DNA from: Heliobacterium mobile
GTDB taxonomy: Bacteria; Bacillota; Desulfitobacteriia; Heliobacteriales; Heliobacteriaceae
Reading direction: 5' to 3'
Assembly (NCBI RefSeq): GCF_009720735.1
Contig: NZ_WNKU01000001.1
Location: 124,001 to 188,000 of the forward strand
DNA length: 64,000 bases
Each line of letters opens with the position of its first letter. Position 1 is the first letter of the stretch. A program made the translations under genes and the position numbers. Shown piece after piece: positions 35,096 through 43,913 of the stretch. Below the pieces are notes generated by a model. That model made no database searches, was not told the origin of the DNA, and was given only the letters and a program-made list of their open reading frames with translations.

Positions 35096-36664
35096 TTGGC
35101 AGTAGCGATCTCTTTGACGCTGCTACCGATTCTAGTCATTGTGTTGTTGATGACTTGGAAGCGGATAGCGGCAGACCTCAGTGGTATGGTAGGTTGGGTG
35201 TTGGTGGTCCTTGTTGCCGTATTGTATTTCAACACCAATGTAGAAGCCAGCCTTCGAGCCAGTTTGGCCGGGGTGGTATCCTCTTTCCCAGTATCGCTCA
35301 TGGTACTCGCATCGATTCTACAGATCACTTTTATGGAAACAACAGGGGCCTTACGCCGGATTGCGGTGTTCGTAAAAACCCTAGCCCCACAAGACAAAGC
35401 TGTGCAGATCATGTTATTGAATGTGGGTGCCGGTACGCTGCTCGTATCGATCGGGGCGACACCGGTATCCATTCTTCCGCCGATTTTGATCTCTCTTGGC
35501 TATTCCACCTTTGTGGCTGTGGCACTGCCAGCCATCGGTTTCGATGCCTTGTGTACATACGCTTTACTCGGCGCTCCACTGGTGGTTTTCGCTGATCTGA
35601 CAGGTACGCCGCTCGTTCAGTCGGCCCAGGTCTTCTCCAAGTTTCTGCCGATTATCTCGACCATGATCGGCTTCGCTATGTTATGGATTGTAGGCCGTAT
35701 GGCCTTGATTAAAGAGGGATTCATCCCTTGCATCATCGCCGGCTTGACCAACGGTGGTGTGGCCTTAGCTATCAGTTATATCCCCGCTTTTTCTACGGGT
35801 GTTGTGTTGACTGGTGTCATCGCTGGATTCTGTACGATTTTAATGATGTTGCTCTACCTCAAATTGACGGGTAAGCCGATCATCGATCCCTCTGTCCTCA
35901 GCCGAGAAGACCAAGCCATTGAAAAAGAAATGTCCTTGACGAAAGCCCTATCACCCTGGTTGATCCTTTGTACCATCTTGATTGTGACCAATTTTTACCC
36001 TCCGATCTTCGACTATCTCTTCAAAAAGCTCGATATGCCGCTGTCCATCATTCCAGGCCAAGTGATTAAAACCCGCATGGTATGGAACGCCTATACTTGG
36101 GTACTCGTCAGCACCCTTCTAGCCTCCATCTGGTTGAAACCGTCTGCCAAAGCAGTAGGGGATACCTTCTCGAAATGGTTGAAGCGGGCGCCTCGTCCTA
36201 CCTTTTCTGCAGCGATCTTTTTCGCCATCGCCTTTGTCATGAACAACTCGGGCATGCAGCCAGTCGACGGCACCTGGAAAATCGTTGACCCGGCATCGAA
36301 CATGATATCCATCCTGGCTCAAGCTTCGGCAAGTGCCTTTGGCAATCTCTATCCCTTTATCAGCGGTTATTTAGGTCTTTTCGGGGGATTTGTCAGTGGC
36401 AGTGAAGCCTCGACGATCGCCATGTTTACGAAATACCACATGCTCACATCAAAATTGCTCCATGTCGATCCCCTGATCGTCATCGCGGCTACAGCTATCG
36501 GCGGTGGTCTCGCTAGTGTCATCTCGCCAGCGAAATTGCAAAACGCGGCCGCCACGATCGACGCTTTGGGCATCGAGAGCGAAGTGATTAAAACAGCTTT
36601 TGTCTTATCCTTTTTGTTGACACTGGTGACTGCGATGTTATCGCTGTTGTTTGCGTACATATGA
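35096..36664 (+). CDS. lctP: L-lactate permease family transporter
   Basis: 522 residues, about 12-14 membrane segments. Family-typical elements are VGAGTLLVSIGATPVSILPPIL in the first half (cited near residues 104-125), GFDALCTYALLGAP, and in the C-terminal half FGGFVSGSEASTIAMF and ISPAKLQNAAATIDA. LctP-type carriers take up lactate or glycolate with protons. A TTG start at 35096 follows GGTAGGAG. It lies about 430 bp upstream of the HdrABC-FlxABCD operon on the same strand, with a terminator between. Confidence 0.9.
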   Translation: MAVAISLTLLPILVIVLLMTWKRIAADLSGMVGWVLVVLVAVLYFNTNVEASLRASLAGVVSSFPVSLMVLASILQITFMETTGALRRIAVFVKTLAPQDKAVQIMLLNVGAGTLLVSIGATPVSILPPILISLGYSTFVAVALPAIGFDALCTYALLGAPLVVFADLTGTPLVQSAQVFSKFLPIISTMIGFAMLWIVGRMALIKEGFIPCIIAGLTNGGVALAISYIPAFSTGVVLTGVIAGFCTILMMLLYLKLTGKPIIDPSVLSREDQAIEKEMSLTKALSPWLILCTILIVTNFYPPIFDYLFKKLDMPLSIIPGQVIKTRMVWNAYTWVLVSTLLASIWLKPSAKAVGDTFSKWLKRAPRPTFSAAIFFAIAFVMNNSGMQPVDGTWKIVDPASNMISILAQASASAFGNLYPFISGYLGLFGGFVSGSEASTIAMFTKYHMLTSKLLHVDPLIVIAATAIGGGLASVISPAKLQNAAATIDALGIESEVIKTAFVLSFLLTLVTAMLSLLFAYI

Positions 36665-36697
36665 CGTAACAAAAATAGAAATTTCAAAAGGCAACCG

Positions 36698-36730
36698 GAA
36701 GGCTGAGTAGAATCACTCAGCCTTTTTAAC
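36698..36730 (+). terminator. Terminator after the lactate permease gene
   Basis: AAGGCTGAGT, loop AGAATC, ACTCAGCCTTTTTAACTTTT. Clear stem and T-run. Confidence 0.88.
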
Positions 36731-36887
36731 TTTTCTACAATGGTCTTGCGGCCGATTCTAAATATGATAATTACACAAAATTACAGCTAGTTTTATACAT
36801 TTTCTCTTGTGATCATCAACGTAACCCATTAGAATGACAAACAGAGATCATTCCAAAGGGAATCACTGCAAAATAGACTGAAACATT

Positions 36888-36905
36888 GTGAAAATGATTA
36901 TTTTC
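36888..36905 (+). promoter_or_regulatory. Palindrome TGAAAATGATTATTTTCA, Fur/PerR-like operator candidate
   Basis: Seven-base arms TGAAAAT/ATTTTCA around GATT. It resembles the AT-rich Fur-family box (TGATAAT-ATTATCA type) with several mismatches. It lies about 185 bp upstream of hdrC in a 360 bp AT-rich spacer (36731-37090) that contains no other feature I can support. Confidence 0.4.
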
Positions 36906-37090
36906 AAGACACAGGGAAATCAGTTTTGCTAATCGAATAATTATAACAAAATTCGACACAGCGGCACTGCATGGTTGAGAAAACCCTCATCACGACCTTA
37001 GATTCACTTTATCGATGTATTTTGTATACCAAACACAATATCCAGAACGAGTTTCCGCTTATTCTCACTTAATGAGGAGGTCGTAACTTC

Positions 37091-37663
37091 ATGGGACCGA
37101 TCCAACTGTCCATGACGGTGGCTTCGAGTCAGGACTTCCGTGACCGCCTAAAAAAAGAGTATGGCGTCGATGTTTCCCTGTGCTACCAATGCGGCAAGTG
37201 TTCTGCCGGATGTCCCGCTGCTTTTGCGATGGAGCATACCGTCCGCCAGATGCTGCGGATGGTCCAGTCTGGCCTTGTGCAGGAATCGCTCAGCTCCTAC
37301 AGCATCTGGTCCTGTGCCGGTTGTGAAACCTGCTCTACCCGCTGCCCCCGCCAGGTAGACCCGGCTAAATTTATGGAAGCGCTCCGTATCGAGGCGAAAA
37401 AAGCCGGCCTGGTAGCCGATAAAAATGCAGACCTCTTTAACGACCTGTTCCTGAACTCTGTAAAAGACACAGGGCGCCTGCACGAAGTGGGTATGATAGC
37501 CCGGTTCAACATCCTCTCCGGTCAACTGTTCAAAGATGCCGAACATGCTCCCGGTCTTTTCACACAGGGTAAATTGAGCATCTTGCCCCATAAGATCAAA
37601 AACACAGAAGCCATGGCTAAAATCTTTGCCAACGTTCAGAAGAAACGAGGTGGCAAATCTTGA
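37091..37663 (+). CDS. hdrC: HdrC-like iron-sulfur subunit
   Basis: 190 residues. Two [4Fe-4S] cluster motifs: CYQCGKCSAGCP (C31, C34, C37, C41) and CAGCETCSTRCP (C75, C78, C81, C85), with a helical C-terminus. HdrC passes electrons between the flavin subunit HdrA and the HdrB active site. The ATG at 37091 follows GAGGAGG at a somewhat long spacing. It overlaps hdrB by 4 bases. First gene of a seven-gene operon. Confidence 0.93.
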   Translation: MGPIQLSMTVASSQDFRDRLKKEYGVDVSLCYQCGKCSAGCPAAFAMEHTVRQMLRMVQSGLVQESLSSYSIWSCAGCETCSTRCPRQVDPAKFMEALRIEAKKAGLVADKNADLFNDLFLNSVKDTGRLHEVGMIARFNILSGQLFKDAEHAPGLFTQGKLSILPHKIKNTEAMAKIFANVQKKRGGKS

Positions 37664-38529
37664 AATACGGCCTCTATCCGGGTTGCTCCCTCAACGGTAC
37701 CGGCATCGAATATGGCTTATCCACGAAGGCTGTCGCTCAAAAGCTGGGGATCGACTTTGTCGAAATCCCCGACTGGAACTGCTGTGGGGCCTCATCAGCC
37801 CATAACCGGAATCATTTACTCAGCGTCGCCTTGCCTGCCCGAAACCTAGCCTTGGCGGAGCAGCATGGCATCGACCAGATCGCCGTTCCTTGCGCCGCCT
37901 GCTATCAGCGGATGAAAGCCGCCGAAGTGGCCCTTCGCGATGAAGCGACTCGCCAAGAAGTGGGCGAAGTGATCGAAATGAACGTGGAAGGGAAAAGCCG
38001 AACTCGAGCATTGGTCGAGGTCTTCGCCAATGATCTGGACGCCGATTTCCTTTCGTCTGTGGTGGTCAGACCTCTAAGTGGTCTGAAAGTTGCCAGCTAT
38101 TACGGTTGTCTCCTCGTCAAACCGGCCCAGGTGGCCATCGATAGCCCCGAAAATCCCATGATCATGGACAAGCTTATGGCTGCCCTCGGCGCCACTCCCG
38201 TCGAATGGTCATACAAGACAGAATGCTGCGGCGGCAGCTTGGCCATCACCCGCCCGGAAGCATCTCTGGGGATGACGGCGAACGTCTTAAAATACGCCAA
38301 ACTGGCAGGCGCCGACTGTATCGTCACCCCTTGTCCCTTGTGTACCTCCAACTTGGACATGCGCCAGAAAGCAGCGGAAGGGCTGCTCGGCATGGAACTC
38401 GGCTTGCCGATCTATTACTTTACCGAACTCATGGGTGTAGCGCTGGGCTTAGAGATGTCTCAATTGGGCCTAACGAAACACTTTGTCGAAGCTACGTCAC
38501 TGCTAAAGAACTCCCCGGCAGCCCAGTGA
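37660..38529 (+). CDS. hdrB: HdrB-like subunit with two CCG domains
   Basis: 289 residues. Two cysteine-rich CCG domains: C9, C41-C42, C78, C81 in the first, and YYGCLLVKP, ECCGGSLAITRP, TPCPLCTSNLD in the second. In methanogens these bind the non-cubane clusters that reduce the CoM-CoB heterodisulfide. In bacteria lacking that cofactor the substrate of HdrB is another disulfide or thiol carrier, not determined here. Starts within the stop of hdrC (translational coupling). Confidence 0.93.
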   Translation: MKYGLYPGCSLNGTGIEYGLSTKAVAQKLGIDFVEIPDWNCCGASSAHNRNHLLSVALPARNLALAEQHGIDQIAVPCAACYQRMKAAEVALRDEATRQEVGEVIEMNVEGKSRTRALVEVFANDLDADFLSSVVVRPLSGLKVASYYGCLLVKPAQVAIDSPENPMIMDKLMAALGATPVEWSYKTECCGGSLAITRPEASLGMTANVLKYAKLAGADCIVTPCPLCTSNLDMRQKAAEGLLGMELGLPIYYFTELMGVALGLEMSQLGLTKHFVEATSLLKNSPAAQ

Positions 38530-38542
38530 GGAGGGAAACGGA

Positions 38543-40525
38543 TTGAAACGAATCGGGGTCTTCGTCTGTCATTGTGGCAGCAACATCGCCAATACGGTCC
38601 ACTGTGAAAAGGTGGCTCAAGTCGCTAAAGACTTCCCTGGCGTCGTCTTATCGACCGATTACAAATATATGTGTTCCGAACCAGGCCAAGTGATGATCCA
38701 AGAGGCCATCCGGGAACACAATCTGGACGGTTACGTCGTTGCCGCCTGCTCCCCGCGGATGCACGAACCGACCTTCCGCAAATGCGCCGCCCGGGCGGGC
38801 ATGAACCCTTACATGGTGGAACAAGTCAACATCCGGGAGCAGTGTTCCTGGGTCCATGCGGACAAAGAAAAGGGAACGGAAAAATCGATCGACCTGCTGC
38901 GCATGGGTGTAGCCAAGGTCGTCAAAAATGAACCGCTCTATTCGACGACGATTCCGGTCACGAAGCGTTCTCTGGTCATCGGCGGCGGCATCGCCGGAAT
39001 TCAAGCGGCCCTCGACATCGCCAACGCCGGCTACCCGGTGACCCTGCTCGATCGGGAGCACACCATCGGTGGCCGCATGGCTCAGGTCGACAAGACATTC
39101 CCCACCTTGGACTGCTCCGCTTGTATCCTGACACCGAAGATGGTCGAAGCGGCTCAGCATCCCAACATCGAGTTGATGACCTATGCCGAAGTGGAAGCTG
39201 TCGACGGATTTGTCGGCAATTTTGATGTGACGATCCGCAAAAAAGCCCGCTATGTGGACTTTGACAAATGCACCGGTTGTGGCGCTTGTACGGAAAAGTG
39301 TCCCAAAAAAGTTCCTTCCGAATTCGAGATGGAACTAGGCGTGCGTAAAGCCATCTACACTCCTTTTCCACAAGCGGTGCCCAACAAGCCGATCATCGAT
39401 GCGAACCATTGCCGTTACTTGCTCGACGGCAAATGCGGAATCTGTAAAAAAGTTTGCCCCACCGGAGCGGTCGATTACGAACAGAAAGACGAACTGATCA
39501 TGGAGCGCTTTGGCGCTATCGTCGTCGCCACCGGTTTTGAACAATTCGACATCTCTGCCTACGAAGAATACGGCGCCGGGAAAATACCCGACGTGATCAC
39601 CGGCTTGCACTTAGAACGCCTCATGAACGCCTCCGGACCGACGGCAGGGAAGATCAAGCGGCCTTCTGATGGCAAAGTGCCCGAGAAAATCGTCTTCGTC
39701 AAGTGCGTCGGATCCCGTGACGAAGCGAAAGGCCGCCCCTATTGCTCAAAAGCTTGTTGCATGTACGTGGCTAAACACGCCACGCTACTGAAGGAAAAGA
39801 TGCCCAACTCCAAGTCTTATATTTTCTATATGGACGTACGGACGCCTGGTAAGAACTACGAAGAGTTTTACGCTCGCACCCAGAACGAATACGACGCCCA
39901 GTATATCCGTGGCCGCGTGTCTAAGATCTTCCAAGTGGGGGACAAGCTCATTGTTCGCGGTGAAGATTCGCTCCTGGGCCGTCCCGTGGAGATCGAAGCC
40001 GATCTGGTCGTCTTAGCGGCCGGCATGGATCCCCGCAGTGACGCCAAGGATCTAGCCCGGACCTTAGGCATTTCCTACGACCAGCATGGCTGGTTCACGG
40101 AAGCCCACCCCAAACTGCAGCCCGTCGAAACCCACACCGCCGGCATCTACCTGGCCGGTGCCTGTCAAGGGCCGAAAGACATTCCCGATTCAGTGGCCCA
40201 AGCATCGGCTGCCGCCGTCAAAGCGGCCGGCCTCCTCTCCAAACCGGAATTGACGTCGGAAGCGATGACGGCCCTCTGTGACGAAGCGATCTGTTCCGGT
40301 TGCGGCTTGTGTCAATCGATCTGCCCCTACAAGTCGATCGAGATCAAATCCGTCAATGAGCGTTATCACGGCCAGATGCGCCAGCGCCGCGTATCCAACG
40401 TCAACCAAGGCCTCTGCCAAGGTTGCGGCGCTTGTACCGTCGCTTGCCCATCCGGTGCGATGAACTTAAAAGGCTTTACGAACGATCAAATTCTGGCGGA
40501 GGTGGATGCCCTGTGTCAGCGGTAG
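38543..40525 (+). CDS. hdrA: HdrA-like FAD and iron-sulfur subunit
   Basis: 660 residues. N-terminal domain begins with VFVCHCGSNIANTV. The FAD-binding motif VIGGGIAGIQAAL lies at 145-157. Four ferredoxin-type clusters are indicated: C243/C246/C249/C253, C290/C298/C301/C305, and C-terminal C584/C587/C590/C594 and C625/C628/C631/C635. HdrA flavin is the proposed electron-bifurcating centre. TTG start at 38543 behind GAGGAGGGA. The next gene starts 13 bases before its end. Confidence 0.95.
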   Translation: MKRIGVFVCHCGSNIANTVHCEKVAQVAKDFPGVVLSTDYKYMCSEPGQVMIQEAIREHNLDGYVVAACSPRMHEPTFRKCAARAGMNPYMVEQVNIREQCSWVHADKEKGTEKSIDLLRMGVAKVVKNEPLYSTTIPVTKRSLVIGGGIAGIQAALDIANAGYPVTLLDREHTIGGRMAQVDKTFPTLDCSACILTPKMVEAAQHPNIELMTYAEVEAVDGFVGNFDVTIRKKARYVDFDKCTGCGACTEKCPKKVPSEFEMELGVRKAIYTPFPQAVPNKPIIDANHCRYLLDGKCGICKKVCPTGAVDYEQKDELIMERFGAIVVATGFEQFDISAYEEYGAGKIPDVITGLHLERLMNASGPTAGKIKRPSDGKVPEKIVFVKCVGSRDEAKGRPYCSKACCMYVAKHATLLKEKMPNSKSYIFYMDVRTPGKNYEEFYARTQNEYDAQYIRGRVSKIFQVGDKLIVRGEDSLLGRPVEIEADLVVLAAGMDPRSDAKDLARTLGISYDQHGWFTEAHPKLQPVETHTAGIYLAGACQGPKDIPDSVAQASAAAVKAAGLLSKPELTSEAMTALCDEAICSGCGLCQSICPYKSIEIKSVNERYHGQMRQRRVSNVNQGLCQGCGACTVACPSGAMNLKGFTNDQILAEVDALCQR

Positions 40526-40962
40526 ACAACCCAAAGCAACCGGCGAAAGAGTGGGAGCCGAACATCGTCGGCTTTGCCTGCAACTGGTGCACCTATGCCG
40601 GTGCTGACCTGGCCGGCCTTTCGCGGATGCAATATCCCCCCAATGTGAAGCTCGTCCGGGTGCCTTGCTCCGGCCGGACGAACCCTCAATTCGTGCTGCG
40701 GGCCTTCCAAAAAGGCGCCGATGCGGTCCTGGTCGCGGGCTGTCATCCGGGAGACTGCCACTACGCAACGGGCAACTACTTCACCCGCCGGCGCTACCTG
40801 CTCATGCAACGCATGCTCGAATTCATGGGCATCGATCCGCGCCGCTTCCAAGCCCGCTGGATCTCCGGTTCCGAAGCGCCTAAGTTCCGCGACGTGGTGA
40901 CCCAGATGACCGAAGAGATCAAGGCCCTGGGGCCAAACCGGAAGCTGAGGGAAGAGATATGA
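40513..40962 (+). CDS. flxD: FlxD / MvhD-like [2Fe-2S] electron-transfer subunit
   Basis: 149 residues. Cysteines C23, C26, C52, C77 and C82 match the [2Fe-2S]-binding pattern of MvhD (FACNWCTYAGADLAG, RVPCSGR, GCHPGDCHY). It links the input module to HdrA. GTG start at 40513, inside the hdrA end, behind GGCGGAGGTGG; longer upstream frames have no ribosome site. It overlaps flxC by 4 bases. Confidence 0.92.
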   Translation: MSAVDNPKQPAKEWEPNIVGFACNWCTYAGADLAGLSRMQYPPNVKLVRVPCSGRTNPQFVLRAFQKGADAVLVAGCHPGDCHYATGNYFTRRRYLLMQRMLEFMGIDPRRFQARWISGSEAPKFRDVVTQMTEEIKALGPNRKLREEI

Positions 40963-41903
40963 ATCAAATCACGAAGGAAATGCGCGACCTGGCCCGGGAA
41001 CTGCTCGCCTCGGGAGAAGTGAAGGGCCTTATCGGCTGGACAAAGGGCAGCCGATGGTACCTGACGCCACCCGTCGTCATCACCCAGCCCGAAGAGGCGG
41101 AGCAACTCTATTTTGATCAATTCGCCGTCAACAACTTGACGGGATTACTCTTAGATTACCGGTACGGTGACGATAAAATCGCCCTCTTTGTCAAAGGTTG
41201 TGACAGTCGAGGCATTGTACGGCTGCTGCAAGATCACCAGATCAAGCGAGACAACGTACTTGTCATCGGAGTCCCCTGCATGGGGATGAGCGACAAAAAA
41301 GCTGTCACCGATCCCCGGCAGCCTGCGGAGCTGCCTCTTTTGGACAAGTGTCTCGAATGCCGCTATCCCAATCCAGTCATCGCTGATCGCCTTATCAGCG
41401 GGGCCCTTGTCTCTGGAGAACCCTCTGAACCGAAGGGCCTGACGGCGTCGGAAGCGGCCAAGCGCGGCGTCGGCAGCAAGCAAGCGGATCGTTTTGCCCA
41501 AGTGAAGGCCATCGAGGCGATGAGTGCCGATGAGAAATACGCCTTCTGGCAGGCCCAGCATGAGAAATGCTTCCGCTGTTACGCCTGCCGCAACATTTGC
41601 CCGGCCTGCAACTGTCGGGAATGCATCTTTGAATCGGACAAAAAAGGATGGGTCAACAAGTCGGCCACGCCGACGGACAACGCCTTTTTCGCCGTCACCC
41701 GGGCGATGCATGTCGCTGGCCGCTGTGTTGAATGCGGTGAGTGTGAGCGGGTTTGCCCGATGGACATCCCCATCATGGCGCTAAACCGGAAAGTCATCCA
41801 GGACATCAACGAACTCTTCGGAGAAAGCGATGCCGGTACCGATCTGGATGGCAAAATGCCGCTAGGCCTGTTCAAAAACGATGATCCAGAAGAGTTCATG
41901 TAA
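40959..41903 (+). CDS. flxC: FlxC-like 4Fe-4S protein (hydrogenase/dehydrogenase beta-subunit-like)
   Basis: 314 residues. N-terminal half contains FVKGCDSRGIVRLLQ and VIGVPCMGM, as in FrhB/FdhB-type proteins. CLECRYPN follows, then two ferredoxin-like cluster motifs CFRCYACRNICPACNC (about 206-221) and CVECGECERVCPMD (about 258-271). A probable electron conduit between the NADH-oxidising FlxA and FlxD/HdrA. The FlxC/FlxB letter assignment is by likeness to the Desulfovibrio system and could be swapped. Confidence 0.8.
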   Translation: MNQITKEMRDLARELLASGEVKGLIGWTKGSRWYLTPPVVITQPEEAEQLYFDQFAVNNLTGLLLDYRYGDDKIALFVKGCDSRGIVRLLQDHQIKRDNVLVIGVPCMGMSDKKAVTDPRQPAELPLLDKCLECRYPNPVIADRLISGALVSGEPSEPKGLTASEAAKRGVGSKQADRFAQVKAIEAMSADEKYAFWQAQHEKCFRCYACRNICPACNCRECIFESDKKGWVNKSATPTDNAFFAVTRAMHVAGRCVECGECERVCPMDIPIMALNRKVIQDINELFGESDAGTDLDGKMPLGLFKNDDPEEFM

Positions 41904-41936
41904 TCACTCTTTGAATACGGAAGGCAGGTGCAGAGG

Positions 41937-42947
41937 TTGAAAGCCTTTCCAAAAGCTAAACTGACGGCAGTGCTGGAGACGATGAGCCAAAAAGCGACGG
42001 TCTGGGTACCGTCGATGATCGCTGGTGTCTCCCGCTTTGCTCCTTATAGACCTGAAATCGATATACAGATGGGAACGAACACGGCCATTAGCCCAAAAGA
42101 AGCCCTCTTTCCGTCTACAGAAAAGATATATACGTTCAGCGCCTACGGCATCGATGGAGAATTTGAACCCGTCGATCCCTCTGTAGGACTGCAGATCCTT
42201 TTCGGCCTGCGCTCCTGCGACATGCAGGGGATCCTTTGTCTCGACGATGTCTTCCTCACCCGAGGTTATGTCGATGACTTTTACGGGAGCAAACGGGAAG
42301 CGACGACCCTGATCACCCTGGGCTGTGTCACTCCCGGTGCCGATTGTTTTTGTGCCTCTATGGGCGTAAATCCAGTCGAGCATGATGGCTCCGACGCCCA
42401 GATGTACGATCTGGGAGACGCCTATGGAATCATCGCCCGCACGGACAAAGGAGAGACCCTGGTCAAGGACCTGATGGCAACGGGATTGCTGAGCGACACA
42501 GACAAGAGCCAAGGGCCGACGTCCGACTTCGTCCTGAAGGTCGACAGCGAAGGCATCACAGAGAAACTGCAGCAGATGTTCGACCATCCCCTTTGGGATG
42601 AGCTGTCCCGTAAGTGCTTAAACTGCGGAACCTGCGCCTATCTATGCCCGACCTGCCATTGCTTCGATATCTCTGAGAAGAAACGCAACCAGCACTGCGG
42701 CGTGAAGATCAAATGCTGGGATACATGTATGTTCTCCGAATATGCCCTGATGGCTGGAGGTCATAACCCTCGTCCCTCCAAAAAAGAACGGGTTCGCCAG
42801 CGCTTCATGCACAAACTGCGCTATTTCCCAGAACGATACGGCAAACTGCAATGTACCGGTTGTGGGCGCTGCATCGCTAAGTGTCCTGTCAACCTGGAGA
42901 TCACCGATGTGATCAAACTAGCAGGGGAGGCAAAGAAGGATGGTTGA
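41937..42947 (+). CDS. flxB: FlxB-like 4Fe-4S protein (AsrA-like)
   Basis: About 336 residues. Similar in layout to anaerobic sulfite reductase subunit A: an N-terminal domain with FGLRSCDMQGILCLDDVF and GCVTPGADCFC, and C-terminal cluster motifs CLNCGTCAYLCPTCHC (about 221-236) and CTGCGRCIAKCPVN (about 302-315). Start is uncertain: TTG at 41937 with AGGTG 8 bases ahead, or GTG at 41928. Overlaps flxA by 8 bases. Confidence 0.8.
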   Translation: MKAFPKAKLTAVLETMSQKATVWVPSMIAGVSRFAPYRPEIDIQMGTNTAISPKEALFPSTEKIYTFSAYGIDGEFEPVDPSVGLQILFGLRSCDMQGILCLDDVFLTRGYVDDFYGSKREATTLITLGCVTPGADCFCASMGVNPVEHDGSDAQMYDLGDAYGIIARTDKGETLVKDLMATGLLSDTDKSQGPTSDFVLKVDSEGITEKLQQMFDHPLWDELSRKCLNCGTCAYLCPTCHCFDISEKKRNQHCGVKIKCWDTCMFSEYALMAGGHNPRPSKKERVRQRFMHKLRYFPERYGKLQCTGCGRCIAKCPVNLEITDVIKLAGEAKKDG

Positions 42948-43812
42948 ACAAAAGATCAATCCAGTTGCCACCCTGGCTGATGTGAAACGGATCAATCCCT
43001 TGATACCGATGAAAGCGAAAGTGACGCGTATCATCGATGAAACGGCCGATGTGAAGACCTTCTGTATTGCCAAAGAAGAAGCAGGCCGCCTTACGGCGCC
43101 CTTTCGGACGGCTCCCGGCCAATTGGCCATGCTGTCCCTGCCCGGCGTAGGAGAAGCGATGTTCTCCGCTACCGATGCCCCTGATCACCTGCAGCTATCG
43201 ATCAAAAAAGTCGGCCTCCTCACCGATGCGCTCCATGAAATCTGCCCCGGCCAGACGGTCGGCATCCGCGGGCCTTACGGCAACGGCTTCCCTATGGATG
43301 AATACAAGGGGAAAAACATCCTCTTCATCGGCGGCGGCATCGGCCTCGCACCGGTTCGGTCGGTAGTGCGCTACTGTGTCGATCACCGAGACGACTTTGG
43401 GCAATTACACTTGATCTACGGTTCCCGCTCTCCAGCCGACTTGGTCTTCAAGTATGACCTCTTCGATACCTGGCCTGCCGTTCGGGACTTTAAAGTTTCC
43501 GTCACCGTTGACCGGGGAGATGATGAGTGGAAGGGGAATGTAGGATTTGTCCCCGCCTTCATCGAGCAACTGCGCCCGGATCCGGAAAACACGGTCTGTA
43601 TCCTCTGTGGTCCGCCTATCATGATCAAATTCACCTTATGTATTCTCGATAAATTGGGTTTTACTCCCGAGAACGTGATCACTACCTTGGAGATGCGCAT
43701 GAAATGCGGCATCGGAAAATGCGGCCGTTGCAACATCGGCAGCTGTTTCGTCTGCCTAGACGGGCCGGTATTCAGCTTAGCCCAGTTGAAAACGCTGCCT
43801 AACGAGTATTAA
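42940..43812 (+). CDS. flxA: FlxA-like FAD/NAD(P)-binding oxidoreductase subunit
   Basis: 290 residues, ferredoxin-NADP reductase fold. FAD domain about 15-105, NAD(P)-binding motif FIGGGIGLAPVRSVVRY (about 128-144), CGPPIMIKF, and a C-terminal cysteine cluster CGIGKCGRCNIGSCFVC that binds a [2Fe-2S] centre as in PyrK and AsrB. In the Flx-Hdr complex this subunit takes hydride from NADH. Last gene of the operon, followed by a strong terminator. Confidence 0.9.
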   Translation: MVEQKINPVATLADVKRINPLIPMKAKVTRIIDETADVKTFCIAKEEAGRLTAPFRTAPGQLAMLSLPGVGEAMFSATDAPDHLQLSIKKVGLLTDALHEICPGQTVGIRGPYGNGFPMDEYKGKNILFIGGGIGLAPVRSVVRYCVDHRDDFGQLHLIYGSRSPADLVFKYDLFDTWPAVRDFKVSVTVDRGDDEWKGNVGFVPAFIEQLRPDPENTVCILCGPPIMIKFTLCILDKLGFTPENVITTLEMRMKCGIGKCGRCNIGSCFVCLDGPVFSLAQLKTLPNEY

Positions 43813-43857
43813 AAGTAGGAGGCCACTGAATTTTTTCAGTGGCCTCCTACTTTTATG
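43811..43857. terminator. Bidirectional terminator between flxA and the cNMP/DUF2225 gene
   Basis: AAAAGTAGGAGGCCACTGAA, short T loop, TTCAGTGGCCTCCTACTTTT. A perfect 16 bp stem flanked by A- and T-runs, between convergent genes. Confidence 0.92.
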
Positions 43858-43913
43858 TCGTGCTTTTTTAGATTTTCACTTAACATTGGATATCTCAAAA
43901 TGCCTTTTATGGC

